Assembly (NCBI GenBank): GCA_023396115.1
Contig: JAEWXC010000074.1
Span: forward strand, 1-64,000
Direction of reading: 5' to 3'
Source of the DNA: Actinomycetes bacterium
GTDB lineage: Bacteria > Actinomycetota > Actinomycetes > Propionibacteriales > Nocardioidaceae
Length of the DNA stretch: 64,000 bases
Part shown: piece after piece, positions 32,186 through 40,027 of the stretch
Layout: the number at the start of each line of letters is the position of its first letter
Position numbering within the stretch: the stretch's first letter is position 1
Position numbers and translations under genes: made by a program
The notes under the pieces: model-generated
The model's database searches: none
What the model saw: only the letters and a program-made list of their open reading frames with translations
What the model was told of the DNA's origin: nothing

Positions 32186-33552
32186 CGGGTGCTCACCTCC
32201 GTCCCACGCAGCTGGGGGCCGAGCAGCAGTGACCCCAGGGAGCCGTAGCTGCTGGCCGGTCGGCCGGTCTGGGCGGACATCAGGGTGTTCACCAGCTGCT
32301 GCTCCTCGGGGGTGCCTGCGTACCCGCTGGTCGGGTTGACGTGGCCGGCGCGGCGACGTTCACCGGGCGCGGCGCTCCGGTCGCCCTGGACCGACTTCTG
32401 GCTCTGCTTCATCGGCGGGATCAGCGGCGGGCCGTCCAGCTCGTCCTGGTCGGACCCGTCGTTGAGCGGCTGCGGTCCGATCGGGACCTGCGGGTTGGGC
32501 AGGCCCAGGCACCACGGACCGTGGCCGACCTCGCCGTACTCGGGCTTGTCGTTCTCGTCGTAGGTGGGCCGCTGCACGGCACCGAGCTCGAGGATCTGCG
32601 AGACCCGACGGTTCTGGAAGATCTCACTCAGCCGGCTGGTGTAGCGGTCCAGGCCGCGCAGCAGGCACGGGTACTGCGGCGAGTAGGTGTCGAGCAGGCG
32701 CAGCAGCGGGCGGGACAGCTCGCCGAGCCGGATCATGCCCTGCTCGTTCTCGCCCAGCACCCGGGTGCTGGTGGCCGCGACGCCGGTGAGGTCGTCGAGG
32801 AAGGTGCCCAGCGCCTTCTCCTTCGAGGAGATGGTCTCGGCGGTGACGGTGGCGTTGCGCATCAGCCGGACCAGGTCCTCGGCGGCGCCGTCGTAGGACT
32901 CCGCGACCTGGGCCAGCAGCTTGAGGTCGCGGCGCAGCGCCGGCAGCTTCGGGTTGAACCGGGTCAGGTACCCGTCGAGGCTCTCCATCATGTCGCCGAT
33001 GTCGTCGCCGCGACCGTTGAGCGCGGTGGCCAGCGAGTAGAGCGTGGTGTTCAGCGCGGCCGGGTCGACCGAGCGGAGCATCGGGAACAGGTTCGCCAGG
33101 ATCCGGCTGAGCTCGACGTTGGTCTCCACCCGGTCGGCGGGGATCAGGTCGCCGTCGCTGATCGCGCGCCCGGCCGGTTCGGTGGGGTCGGTGAGCGCGA
33201 TGAACTTCTGGCCGAACAGGGTGGTCGGGATGATCTGCACGCCGACGTTCTTGTCGATCTGCCGCGCCGCCTCGGGCTGCAGGGCGACCTTGATCTCGGC
33301 CTGGGTGCCGTCCTGGTTGATCTCGCGGATCTGCCCCACCAGCACGCCGTGCGCCCGGACGTCGCCGTGCACGGCGAGCTGCAGCCCGGCTCGCTCGGCC
33401 TTGATCGTGACCATCTCGACGGTCTCGAACTTCTTGTTGTAGATGGCGATGCAGAGCCCGACCAGGGTCACCAGGACCGCCATGAAGACGATGCCCAGGA
33501 CGAACAGCCGCGCGTGCTCGGCCTTCGAGTCGTGGTGGATGTTGATCAGCAC
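32182..33552 (-). CDS. mce4A: Mce4A, substrate-binding component
   Basis: The largest of the six Mce proteins, 456 aa. Membrane helix at about residues 17-39 (LFVLGIVFMAVLVTLVGLCI), MCE domain (VHGDVRAHGVLVGQI; VQIIPTTLFGQKFIALTDP), helical region, and an extended Pro/Gly-rich C-terminal tail of about 110 residues. The GTG at 33552 lies 4 nt after yrbE4B. Mce4A is required for cholesterol uptake in mycobacteria, and the linked steroid genes make cholesterol or a related sterol the likely substrate here. Confidence 0.88.
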   Translation of the reverse strand: MLINIHHDSKAEHARLFVLGIVFMAVLVTLVGLCIAIYNKKFETVEMVTIKAERAGLQLAVHGDVRAHGVLVGQIREINQDGTQAEIKVALQPEAARQIDKNVGVQIIPTTLFGQKFIALTDPTEPAGRAISDGDLIPADRVETNVELSRILANLFPMLRSVDPAALNTTLYSLATALNGRGDDIGDMMESLDGYLTRFNPKLPALRRDLKLLAQVAESYDGAAEDLVRLMRNATVTAETISSKEKALGTFLDDLTGVAATSTRVLGENEQGMIRLGELSRPLLRLLDTYSPQYPCLLRGLDRYTSRLSEIFQNRRVSQILELGAVQRPTYDENDKPEYGEVGHGPWCLGLPNPQVPIGPQPLNDGSDQDELDGPPLIPPMKQSQKSVQGDRSAAPGERRRAGHVNPTSGYAGTPEEQQLVNTLMSAQTGRPASSYGSLGSLLLGPQLRGTEVSTR

Positions 33553-33556
33553 TGGC

Positions 33557-34396
33557 TCACCCCGTGATCCGGACGGTGGTCGTGGAACCCCAGATGGCGA
33601 AGCTGAGGAAGAAGTCGGCGACGACGATGGTCACGATCGAGGTCCGGATCGCCCGGCCCACGGCCATGCCCACGCCGGCCGGGCCGCCGGAGGCGGTGTA
33701 GCCGTAGTAGCAGTGGATGAGGATCACCGCGACCGCCAGGATGATCAGCTTGACGAAGGACCAGATCATGTCGATCGGCGGCAGGAACTGCAGGAAGTAG
33801 TGGTCGTAGGTGCCGGCGGACTGGCCGTAGATGATCGTGGTGATCAGTCGCGGCGACAGGTACGAGGCACTGAGCGCGACCACGTACAGCGGGATGACGG
33901 CGATGAACGCGGCGATCATCCGGGTGGTGACCAGGAACGGCAGCGACGGGATGCCCATCACCTCGAGCGCGTCGATCTCCTCCGAGATCCGCATCGCGCC
34001 GAGCCGGGCGGTGTAGCCGCAGCCGACGGTGGCGGCCAGCGCGATCGCGGAGACCAGCGGCGCGACCTCGCGGGTGTTGAAGTAGGCCGAGATGAAGGCG
34101 GTGAACTTGGCGACGCCGAGCTGGCTCAGCGAGGCGTAGCCCTGGATGCCGACCTCGGTCCCGGCGAAGAACGCCAGGAAGGCGATGACGCCGACGGTGC
34201 CGAGGATGACCGAGAGACCACCGGACCCGAAGGCCACGTCGGCCAGGGTGTTCCAGATCTCGCGGCGGTAGCGGCGCAGCGCCCGGGGCGTCCAGGCGAG
34301 CGCCTTGATGTAGAAGAGCAGCTGGTCGCCACGCTCCTCGATGCCGCGCTTCTGGGCGCGCACCGCGTTGACGGCGACGTCGGTGATCGCAGACAT
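33557..34396 (-). CDS. yrbE4B: YrbE4B, MlaE-type permease of the Mce4 importer
   Basis: A 279 aa integral membrane permease with five to six helices and the family signature EEIDALEVMGIPSLPFLVTTR, the cytoplasmic coupling motif that contacts the MceG/MkI-type ATPase (not in this window). The ATG at 34396 gives a 1-nt TGATG overlap with yrbE4A; the GTG at 34399 is an alternative one codon longer. Confidence 0.88.
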   Translation of the reverse strand: MSAITDVAVNAVRAQKRGIEERGDQLLFYIKALAWTPRALRRYRREIWNTLADVAFGSGGLSVILGTVGVIAFLAFFAGTEVGIQGYASLSQLGVAKFTAFISAYFNTREVAPLVSAIALAATVGCGYTARLGAMRISEEIDALEVMGIPSLPFLVTTRMIAAFIAVIPLYVVALSASYLSPRLITTIIYGQSAGTYDHYFLQFLPPIDMIWSFVKLIILAVAVILIHCYYGYTASGGPAGVGMAVGRAIRTSIVTIVVADFFLSFAIWGSTTTVRITG

Positions 34397-35169
34397 CACA
34401 ACCCGTTCTGTGGGACGACCTGGAAGTAGATGGCCGTGATGATCGCGTTCAGGAAGAACAGCAGCATGAAGGCGACGATCACGGTCTCGTTGACGGCGCG
34501 GCCGACCCCGCTGGGGCCTCCGCCCGCACGCAGGCCCTTGTAGGCCCCCACGATCGCGGCCAGGTACCCGAAGGTGGCGGCCTTGATCATGGCGATGTAG
34601 AGGTCAGGCAGGCTGGCCAGCGCGGTGAAGGAGGAGAGGAACGCCCCGGCGGAACCGTCCTGGATGATCACGGTGAAGAAGTAGCCACCGCCGATGCCGG
34701 CGGCGATCACCAGTCCGTTGATCATCAACGCGACGAAGACGGTGGCGACCACCCGGGGCACGACGAGCCTGGCCAACGGGTCGATGCCGAGCACTTCCAT
34801 GGCATCGATCTCCTCGCGGATCTTGCGGGCCCCGAGGTCGGAGCAGATCGCTGATCCGGCGGCGCCGGCGATGATCAGGGCCGCCGCGATGGGGGCCGCC
34901 TCGCGGACCACCGCCAGCACGGCGGAGGCCCCGGCGAAGGACTGGGCGCCCAACTGTCCGGTGAGGTTGCCGACCTGGAGCGAGATGACCGCCCCGAACG
35001 GGATCGAGACCAGGATCGTGGGCATCAGCGTGACGCTGGTGATGAACCAGGCCTGCTCGATGAACTCCCGCGTCTGGAACTTCGTGGTGAAGATCCGCTT
35101 GGTGACGTCGACGATCATCGCCGCGAGATCACCCGGACCCCGGACCACCGTGACGGCGCTGAACCCCAC
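34396..35169 (-). CDS. yrbE4A: YrbE4A, MlaE-type permease of the Mce4 importer
   Basis: A 257 aa permease, first gene of the mce4 operon. It carries the MlaE signature EEIDAMEVLGIDPLARLVVPR and five hydrophobic segments. With YrbE4B it forms the membrane channel that accepts sterol from the Mce4A-F assembly. The GTG at 35169 has GGAGGTG upstream. An exact KstR box lies 135 nt further upstream at 35304-35317, so the whole ten-gene operon is predicted to be induced by steroid-CoA. Confidence 0.9.
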   Translation of the reverse strand: MGFSAVTVVRGPGDLAAMIVDVTKRIFTTKFQTREFIEQAWFITSVTLMPTILVSIPFGAVISLQVGNLTGQLGAQSFAGASAVLAVVREAAPIAAALIIAGAAGSAICSDLGARKIREEIDAMEVLGIDPLARLVVPRVVATVFVALMINGLVIAAGIGGGYFFTVIIQDGSAGAFLSSFTALASLPDLYIAMIKAATFGYLAAIVGAYKGLRAGGGPSGVGRAVNETVIVAFMLLFFLNAIITAIYFQVVPQNGL

Positions 35170-35303
35170 AGTTCACCTCCCATGCTCGACCCGGCCGCGT
35201 TCGACCGTCGGTTCTGCTCTCTGTCGACCGCGGACCCCTCAGTCCCCCGGTCGCTCTCCCGACTAGCCCAACGAGGCGGGGTGCGCTGGGTCACGCACAC
35301 ATG

Positions 35304-35317
35304 TGAAACGTGTTTCA
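35304..35317. promoter_or_regulatory. KstR operator of the mce4 operon
   Basis: TGAAACGTGTTTCA matches TnnAACnnGTTnnA exactly and has perfect 6-bp arms. It lies in the 219-nt divergent space between yrbE4A (minus) and an ion-channel gene (plus), and overlaps a CACATGTG palindrome at its left side. No convincing -10 was found. Confidence 0.88.
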
Positions 35318-35388
35318 TTTGTGGGAACGGGGCCGGTGCTGGACGCGTTTCGCGACCCGCCTCCGCGCCGTCAGGTCCCGGCGACGGC

Positions 35389-36069
35389 ATGATCGGCCCC
35401 GTGGACACCGCGAAACTGCTCGACGCCGTCCGTCACCACCCGTGCGGGACGCTGCTGGCCGGGCAACTGCTGGCCGTCCTGGCCTACCCGTTCCTCGACG
35501 ACTCCCCGGTGGGGCGCGCGACGCTGGGGATCCTGGGCATGGGTCTGGTCGCCGCCGCGATCTGGGCGGTCCGGTTCACCCCGGTGCTGGCGTGGGTGGC
35601 GGTGGTGATCGGCATCCCGGCGATGGCGTTCACCGTGGCCGAGGCGGTCTCCCCCGACACCGGGTGGATCGTGCTGGTCTCGGCGCTGCTGCACGCGCCG
35701 TTCTACTTCTACGTCTCCTGGGCGATGGTCCGGCACCTGTACGCCGACGACCGGGTCACCCGGGACGAGCTCTTCGCGATCGGCGCGGCCTTCACCGTGG
35801 TCGCCTGGGGGTTCGCGTACCTCTACGCGGCGGTGCAGGTGGTGTGGCCCGGCTCCTTCGTCTCCCCCACCGCGGACGAGCAGACCTGGTTCGAGCTGCT
35901 CTTCGTCTCGTTCACCAACCTCACCAGCGTCGGCTTCAGCGACATCGTGCCCACCACCGAGCACGCCCGCTCGATCGTGATCGTCCAGCAGTTCACCGGG
36001 GTGCTCTACGTGGCGATGGTGGTCTCACGGCTGGTCGGGCTGACCGTGGCGCGGGCCAAGCAGCGCTGA
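35389..36069 (+). CDS. Ion-channel-domain membrane protein
   Basis: A 226 aa membrane protein with about five N-terminal hydrophobic segments and a C-terminal two-helix pore unit (Ion_trans_2-like). The pore loop reads TNLTSVGFSDIVPTTEHARS; where K+ channels have TVGYGD this has SVGFSD, so potassium selectivity is uncertain. No cytoplasmic regulatory domain (RCK/TrkA_N) follows. The ATG at 35389 is chosen, with GTG at 35401 as an alternative; neither has a good ribosome binding site. It is divergent from the mce4 operon, and the shared intergenic space contains the KstR box, so co-regulation is possible but unproven. Confidence 0.72.
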   Translation: MIGPVDTAKLLDAVRHHPCGTLLAGQLLAVLAYPFLDDSPVGRATLGILGMGLVAAAIWAVRFTPVLAWVAVVIGIPAMAFTVAEAVSPDTGWIVLVSALLHAPFYFYVSWAMVRHLYADDRVTRDELFAIGAAFTVVAWGFAYLYAAVQVVWPGSFVSPTADEQTWFELLFVSFTNLTSVGFSDIVPTTEHARSIVIVQQFTGVLYVAMVVSRLVGLTVARAKQR

Positions 36070-36082
36070 AGGACCGGCGGCG

Positions 36083-36526
36083 TCAGTCCAGGCAGAAGAC
36101 GTTGCCCTCGGGGTCGGCCATCACCAGGTGCCCGGCGCCCATCGGGGGTGACGGCTCGAACCGCTCCACCCGGCTGCCGCCCAGGGCGACCAGCCGGTCG
36201 GCCTCGGCCTCCAGAGTGGCCATCCGTTCCTCGCCCTGCAGGCCGGGTGCGGCGCGGACGTCCAGGTGCAGCCGGTTCTTGCCGACCCGCTCCTCGGGCA
36301 CCTGCTGGAAGAAGATGCGCGGACCGACACCCTCGGGGTCCTCTGCTGCCGCGGCGAAGTTGCGTCGCTCCGGGGGCAGGGTCTCCTTGAACGCCTCCCA
36401 CGAGTCGAACCCCGGCGGCGGGGGCGGCAGCTCGTAGCCGAGCACCTCGTTCCAGAACAGCATCTGGGACCACGGGTCCCGGCAGTCCATGGTCACCTGC
36501 ACCGTGCGTCCCACCGTGCGTCCCAC
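36083..36526 (-). CDS. VOC (glyoxalase/bleomycin-resistance-like) family protein
   Basis: A 147 aa vicinal-oxygen-chelate protein. The first half holds DPWSQMLFWNEVLGYE and the second RLHLDVRAAPG with a C-terminal HLVMADPEGNVFCLD, typical of the family. The two-motif layout fits a single-chain glyoxalase-like fold; substrate unknown. The GTG at 36526 has GGGAGGA 7-8 nt upstream. The N-terminus VGRTVGRT comes from a 12-base tandem duplication (GTGGGACGCACG twice), so two in-frame GTG starts exist. It lies 3 nt after the MmcQ-like gene, in the same operon. Confidence 0.8.
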   Translation of the reverse strand: MGRTVGRTVQVTMDCRDPWSQMLFWNEVLGYELPPPPPGFDSWEAFKETLPPERRNFAAAAEDPEGVGPRIFFQQVPEERVGKNRLHLDVRAAPGLQGEERMATLEAEADRLVALGGSRVERFEPSPPMGAGHLVMADPEGNVFCLD

Positions 36527-36529
36527 CGT

Positions 36530-36895
36530 TCAGTCCTCCCAGTTCTCCGGCCGGAACTTCTTCGGCAGCCCCGACACCACCAGGCGGTACGACTCCTGCA
36601 CCGCCTCCAGCAGCTCGTCGTCGCCGATCGCTCCCCCGAAGGCCAGGTCGTTCCACCCGGAACGACCGATGTAGGCCATCACCGACGCGTCGTCGGGGAA
36701 GCGGTGCAGCCACTCGTCGGCGACCTCGCGGGTGGCGCCGGCCTTGACGCCCACCGCCCCGGAGCCGAGGAAGGCGAAGATTTTGCCCCGCCCCTCCGGC
36801 CCGACCTTGAACACCGGGTGCTCGTGGTCCCAGGGGTTGTCCGGCCAGGCGCCCGGGAGCGACTGGCAGAACTCGGTCATCCGCGTGACGTCCAC
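36530..36895 (-). CDS. MmcQ/YjbR-family protein
   Basis: A 121 aa small alpha/beta protein. The pattern FCQSLPGAWPDNPWDHEHPVFKV, GWNDLAFGGAIGDDELLEAVQESYRLV is characteristic of the MmcQ/YjbR (CyaY-like double-wing) family, which has been proposed to bind DNA; function is unproven. The GTG at 36895 is chosen; an ATG at 36880 would shorten it by five residues. It is divergent from a DUF1707 gene, with only 30 nt between start codons, so promoters overlap. Confidence 0.8.
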   Translation of the reverse strand: MDVTRMTEFCQSLPGAWPDNPWDHEHPVFKVGPEGRGKIFAFLGSGAVGVKAGATREVADEWLHRFPDDASVMAYIGRSGWNDLAFGGAIGDDELLEAVQESYRLVVSGLPKKFRPENWED

Positions 36896-36912
36896 CGTCC
36901 CAGTGTGGTGCC

Positions 36913-36925
36913 TACGATGGGGCGC
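36913..36925 (+). promoter_or_regulatory. Leaderless -10 (TACGAT) of the DUF1707 gene
   Basis: TACGAT (36913-36918) is followed by 7 nt and GTG at 36926. No ribosome binding site is seen. The ATG at 36917 lies inside the hexamer and is therefore unlikely as a start. Confidence 0.6.
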
Positions 36926-37486
36926 GTGCCAGAGATCAGTTCGTGGGACCAGTTCGAGCACGACCCCCGGCTGCCCGCGCACGCCGGTCTGCGCAGCTCC
37001 GAGCGGGACCGGGGCGTGGTGGCCTCGGTTCTCGCCGACGCGTTCGCGGAGGGACGGCTGGACCGCACCGAGTACGACGAAAGGCTGGAACGGGCCCTGG
37101 CCTGCCGGACCCTGGGTGACCTGGTCCCCCTGGTCCAGGACCTGCCGCTGGGCACCTCGACCGTGCCGGTGGCCCCGGTCCGCCGCGACCACCTGGCCGC
37201 CGCGCAACGCAGCTACCTCTCCGACCAGCGCGAGGCCGTGTGGACCTTCGTCACCGTCACCCTGGTGTGCTGGCTGATCTGGACGATGGGCAGCTGGGGT
37301 CCCGACGGCCTCGACCCGGGCTTCCCGTGGCCGCTGTTCCCGATGCTGTTCACCGCGTTGCGGGCTGCGCGGATGCGCTGGCAGCGCGAGGAGTACGTGG
37401 CCGACGAGGTGCGGCGGTTGGAGAAGAAGGAGCGCAAGGCGATCGAGAAGGCCCAGCGGGAGCGGGACGAGAACGCCCCGGAGTGA
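36926..37486 (+). CDS. DUF1707 (SHOCT-like) and 2TM-domain membrane protein
   Basis: A 186 aa protein. The N-terminal half is a DUF1707 domain: LRSSERDRGVVASVLADAF, EGRLDRTEYDERLERALACRTLGDL, a short helical module common in actinobacterial regulators and membrane proteins. Two hydrophobic segments follow (VWTFVTVTLVCWLIW and FPWPLFPMLFTAL) with a cytoplasmic charged coil at the end (RRLEKKERKAIEKAQRERD). The function is unknown. The leaderless GTG at 36926 is chosen over the ATG at 36917. Confidence 0.78.
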   Translation: MPEISSWDQFEHDPRLPAHAGLRSSERDRGVVASVLADAFAEGRLDRTEYDERLERALACRTLGDLVPLVQDLPLGTSTVPVAPVRRDHLAAAQRSYLSDQREAVWTFVTVTLVCWLIWTMGSWGPDGLDPGFPWPLFPMLFTALRAARMRWQREEYVADEVRRLEKKERKAIEKAQRERDENAPE

Positions 37487-37494
37487 GCTGAGCA

Positions 37495-37723
37495 GCGTCA
37501 AGGCGCCGCCGCACAGGCGATCTTGGAGCGAAGCGATCGCCGCGCGGCGAGCAACGCCGACGACGCGCCGCCACGCTCGTGCGCGCTCAACTCGTTCCAC
37601 CCTGCGCTTGGGTCAAGACTGCCCTCACGAACGAGATGACGCGCGCGGCGTCAAGGCGCCGCCGCACAGGCGATCTTGGAGCGAAGCGATCGCCGCGCGG
37701 CGAGCAACGCCGACGACGCGCCG
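37495..37723. repeat. Two identical 76-bp direct repeats
   Basis: Copies at 37495-37570 and 37648-37723 appear identical, starting GCGTCAAGGCGCCGCC. Each contains a stem GGCGATC/GATCGCC around TTGGAGCGAAGC. The 340-nt space 37487-37826 between the DUF1707 and uvrB genes holds these repeats and similar low-complexity GC-rich sequence; no supported gene is seen. Confidence 0.87.
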
Positions 37724-37826
37724 TCAGGCTCGTTCGTCACTTGGTCGCCGGCCCTCGCTGCGCTCGGGCGGCCACGGCGCTCGTCGGGGACCTACCGAGC
37801 TCGTTCCTCGCTCGAGGCCCCGCTCC

Positions 37827-39956
37827 TCACTTCGTGGCTTCCATCATCTGGCGCAACTCCTTTTTCAGCTCGCTCACCTCGTCGCGGAGCCGGGCAGCGA
37901 CCTCGAACTGGAGCTCGGCGGCGGCGGTGCGCATCTGTTCGGTGAGCGTCTCGATGAGCTCGGCCAGGTCCGAGGACGGGATCCCGGCGGTGTCGGGGGC
38001 CTTGTCGTGGATCTTCGACAGCATCGGGGTCGGGCTCGCGCCGCCCTTGACCCCACCGGCCCGGCCCTTCTGACCGACGTCGGCCCAGGTCTTCAACAGC
38101 TCCTGGGTGGTCTCGTCCTCGCGGGCCAGCATCTCGGTGATGTCGGCGATCTTCTTGCGCAACGGCTGCGGGTCGATGCCGTGCTCGGTGTTGTAGGCCT
38201 GCTGCTTGGCGCGGCGTCGGTTGGTCTCCTCGATCGCCGCCTCCATCGACGGGGTGATCTTGTCGGCGTACATGTGCACCTGACCCGAGACGTTCCGGGC
38301 GGCCCGCCCGATCGTCTGGATCAGCGACTTGTCCGACCGCAGGAACCCCTCCTTGTCGGCGTCCAGGATCGCCACCAGCGACACCTCGGGCAGGTCGAGA
38401 CCCTCCCGGAGCAGGTTGATGCCGACCAGCACGTCGTACTCCCCCAAGCGCAGGTCCCGCAGCAGCTCGATCCGCTTGAGGGTGTCGACCTCGGAGTGCA
38501 GGTACCGGGTCCGGATGCCGGCGTCGAGCAGGTAGTCGGTGAGGTCCTCGGACATCTTCTTGGTCAGCGTGGTGACCAGGACCCGCTCGTTCTTCTCCAC
38601 CCGGTCCCGGATCTCGCCGATCAGGTCGTCGATCTGGCCCTTGGTGGGCTTCACGATCACCTCCGGGTCGACCAGACCCGTCGGCCGGATGATCTGCTCG
38701 ACCGCGTTCTCCGCGCCGCCGATCAGGTCCAGCTCGTAGTTGCCGGGCGTCGCGGACAGGTAGATCGTCTGCCCGATCCGCTCCAGGAACTCCTCCCAGC
38801 GCAGCGGTCGGTTGTCCATCGCGCTGGGCAGCCGGAACCCGTGGTCGACCAGGTTCCGCTTGCGGGACATGTCGCCCTCGTACATGCCCCCGACCTGCGG
38901 CACCGCGACGTGCGACTCGTCGACCACCAGCAGGTAGTCCTCGGGGAAGTAGTCTAGGAGCGTGTTGGGCGCCGAGCCGCGGCTGCGACCGTCCATGTGC
39001 ATCGAGTAGTTCTCGATCCCCGAGCAGGACCCGACCTGGCGCATCATCTCCACGTCGTAGGTGGTCCGCATCCGCAACCGCTGTGCCTCCAGCAGCTTGC
39101 CCTGCTGCTCGAAGGTCTGCAGCTGGTCGGCGAGCTCGACCTCGATCCCCTCGATCGCGCGCTCCATCCGCTCCGGGCCCGCGACGTAGTGCGTGGCCGG
39201 GAAGACGTACAGCTCGGTGTCCTCGGTGACCACGTCCCCGGTCACCGGGTGCAGCGTACTCAACCGCTCGATCTCGTCGCCGAAGAACTCCACCCGCACC
39301 GCGAGCTCCTCGTAGACCGGGAAGATCTCCAGGGTGTCGCCCCGGACCCGGAAGGTGCCCCGGGTGAAGGCCAGGTCGTTGCGCGTGTACTGGTTGCCCA
39401 CCAGCTGGCGCAGCACCTGGTCGCGCTCGATCTCCTGCCCCACCCGGAGCCGGACCATCCGGTCCACGTACTCCTGGGGCGTGCCGAGACCGTAGATGCA
39501 CGAGACGGTGGAGACCACGATGACGTCACGACGGGTGAGCAGCGAGTTCGTCGCCGAGTGCCGCAGCCGCTCCACCTCCTCGTTGATCGAGGAGTCCTTC
39601 TCGATGTAGGTGTCGGTCTGCGGGACGTACGCCTCGGGTTGGTAGTAGTCGTAGTACGAGACGAAGTACTCCACCGCGTTCTCCGGGAACAGCTGGCGCA
39701 GCTCGTTGGCGAACTGGGCGGCGAGCGTCTTGTTCGGCTGGAGCACCAGCATCGGCCGCTGCAGCTGCTCGGCCACCCACGCCACGGTGGCGGTCTTGCC
39801 GGTACCGGTGGCACCCAGCAGCACCACGTCCTTCTCGCCGGACCGGATCCGTTCGGAGATCTCCTTGATCGCGGTCGGCTGGTCACCCGAGGGCTGGTAC
39901 TCCGAGACCACCTCGAACGGGGCGATACGACGTTCCAGGTCGGTCACGGGTCTCAT
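37827..39956 (-). CDS. uvrB: Excinuclease ABC subunit B
   Basis: A 709 aa UvrB helicase, the usual size. Walker A is LLGATGTGKTATVAWVAEQ, the beta-hairpin region includes FVSYYDYYQPEAYVPQTDT, the DEAD-box-like motif is VVDESHVAVPQ, and motif VI is TIGRAARN. The C-terminal UVR domain (about 665-709) supports UvrA/UvrC contact. It verifies damage in nucleotide excision repair. The ATG at 39956 lies 7 nt after a TAGGCT hexamer on the minus strand (39964-39969), predicting a leaderless transcript. The gene is divergent from the phospholipase D gene. Confidence 0.96.
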   Translation of the reverse strand: MRPVTDLERRIAPFEVVSEYQPSGDQPTAIKEISERIRSGEKDVVLLGATGTGKTATVAWVAEQLQRPMLVLQPNKTLAAQFANELRQLFPENAVEYFVSYYDYYQPEAYVPQTDTYIEKDSSINEEVERLRHSATNSLLTRRDVIVVSTVSCIYGLGTPQEYVDRMVRLRVGQEIERDQVLRQLVGNQYTRNDLAFTRGTFRVRGDTLEIFPVYEELAVRVEFFGDEIERLSTLHPVTGDVVTEDTELYVFPATHYVAGPERMERAIEGIEVELADQLQTFEQQGKLLEAQRLRMRTTYDVEMMRQVGSCSGIENYSMHMDGRSRGSAPNTLLDYFPEDYLLVVDESHVAVPQVGGMYEGDMSRKRNLVDHGFRLPSAMDNRPLRWEEFLERIGQTIYLSATPGNYELDLIGGAENAVEQIIRPTGLVDPEVIVKPTKGQIDDLIGEIRDRVEKNERVLVTTLTKKMSEDLTDYLLDAGIRTRYLHSEVDTLKRIELLRDLRLGEYDVLVGINLLREGLDLPEVSLVAILDADKEGFLRSDKSLIQTIGRAARNVSGQVHMYADKITPSMEAAIEETNRRRAKQQAYNTEHGIDPQPLRKKIADITEMLAREDETTQELLKTWADVGQKGRAGGVKGGASPTPMLSKIHDKAPDTAGIPSSDLAELIETLTEQMRTAAAELQFEVAARLRDEVSELKKELRQMMEATK

Positions 39957-39969
39957 GTGGCCGAGCCTA
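39957..39969 (-). promoter_or_regulatory. Leaderless -10 (TAGGCT) of uvrB
   Basis: On the minus strand TAGGCT (39964-39969) is followed by 7 nt and the uvrB ATG (39956). No LexA box is visible in the divergent intergenic space. Confidence 0.6.
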
Positions 39970-40015
39970 CGTCCGGGCACCGACAAACCTGACCCACGCC
40001 GACACTCCCGGTGGC

Positions 40016-40027
40016 TAGGGTGGTGCC
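40016..40027 (+). promoter_or_regulatory. Leaderless -10 (TAGGGT) of the phospholipase D gene
   Basis: TAGGGT (40016-40021) is followed by 6 nt and GTG at 40028, the same geometry as several other genes in the window. Confidence 0.6.

Noticed and set aside
36530..37600. 356 aa reading of the MmcQ/YjbR gene
   Set aside because: The additional N-terminal part is antisense to the DUF1707 gene and has no domain; the family length fits the shorter start at 36895.
37579..38073. Plus-strand open frames over the repeats and uvrB 3' end
   Set aside because: They run antisense to uvrB or through repeats, without recognisable domains.
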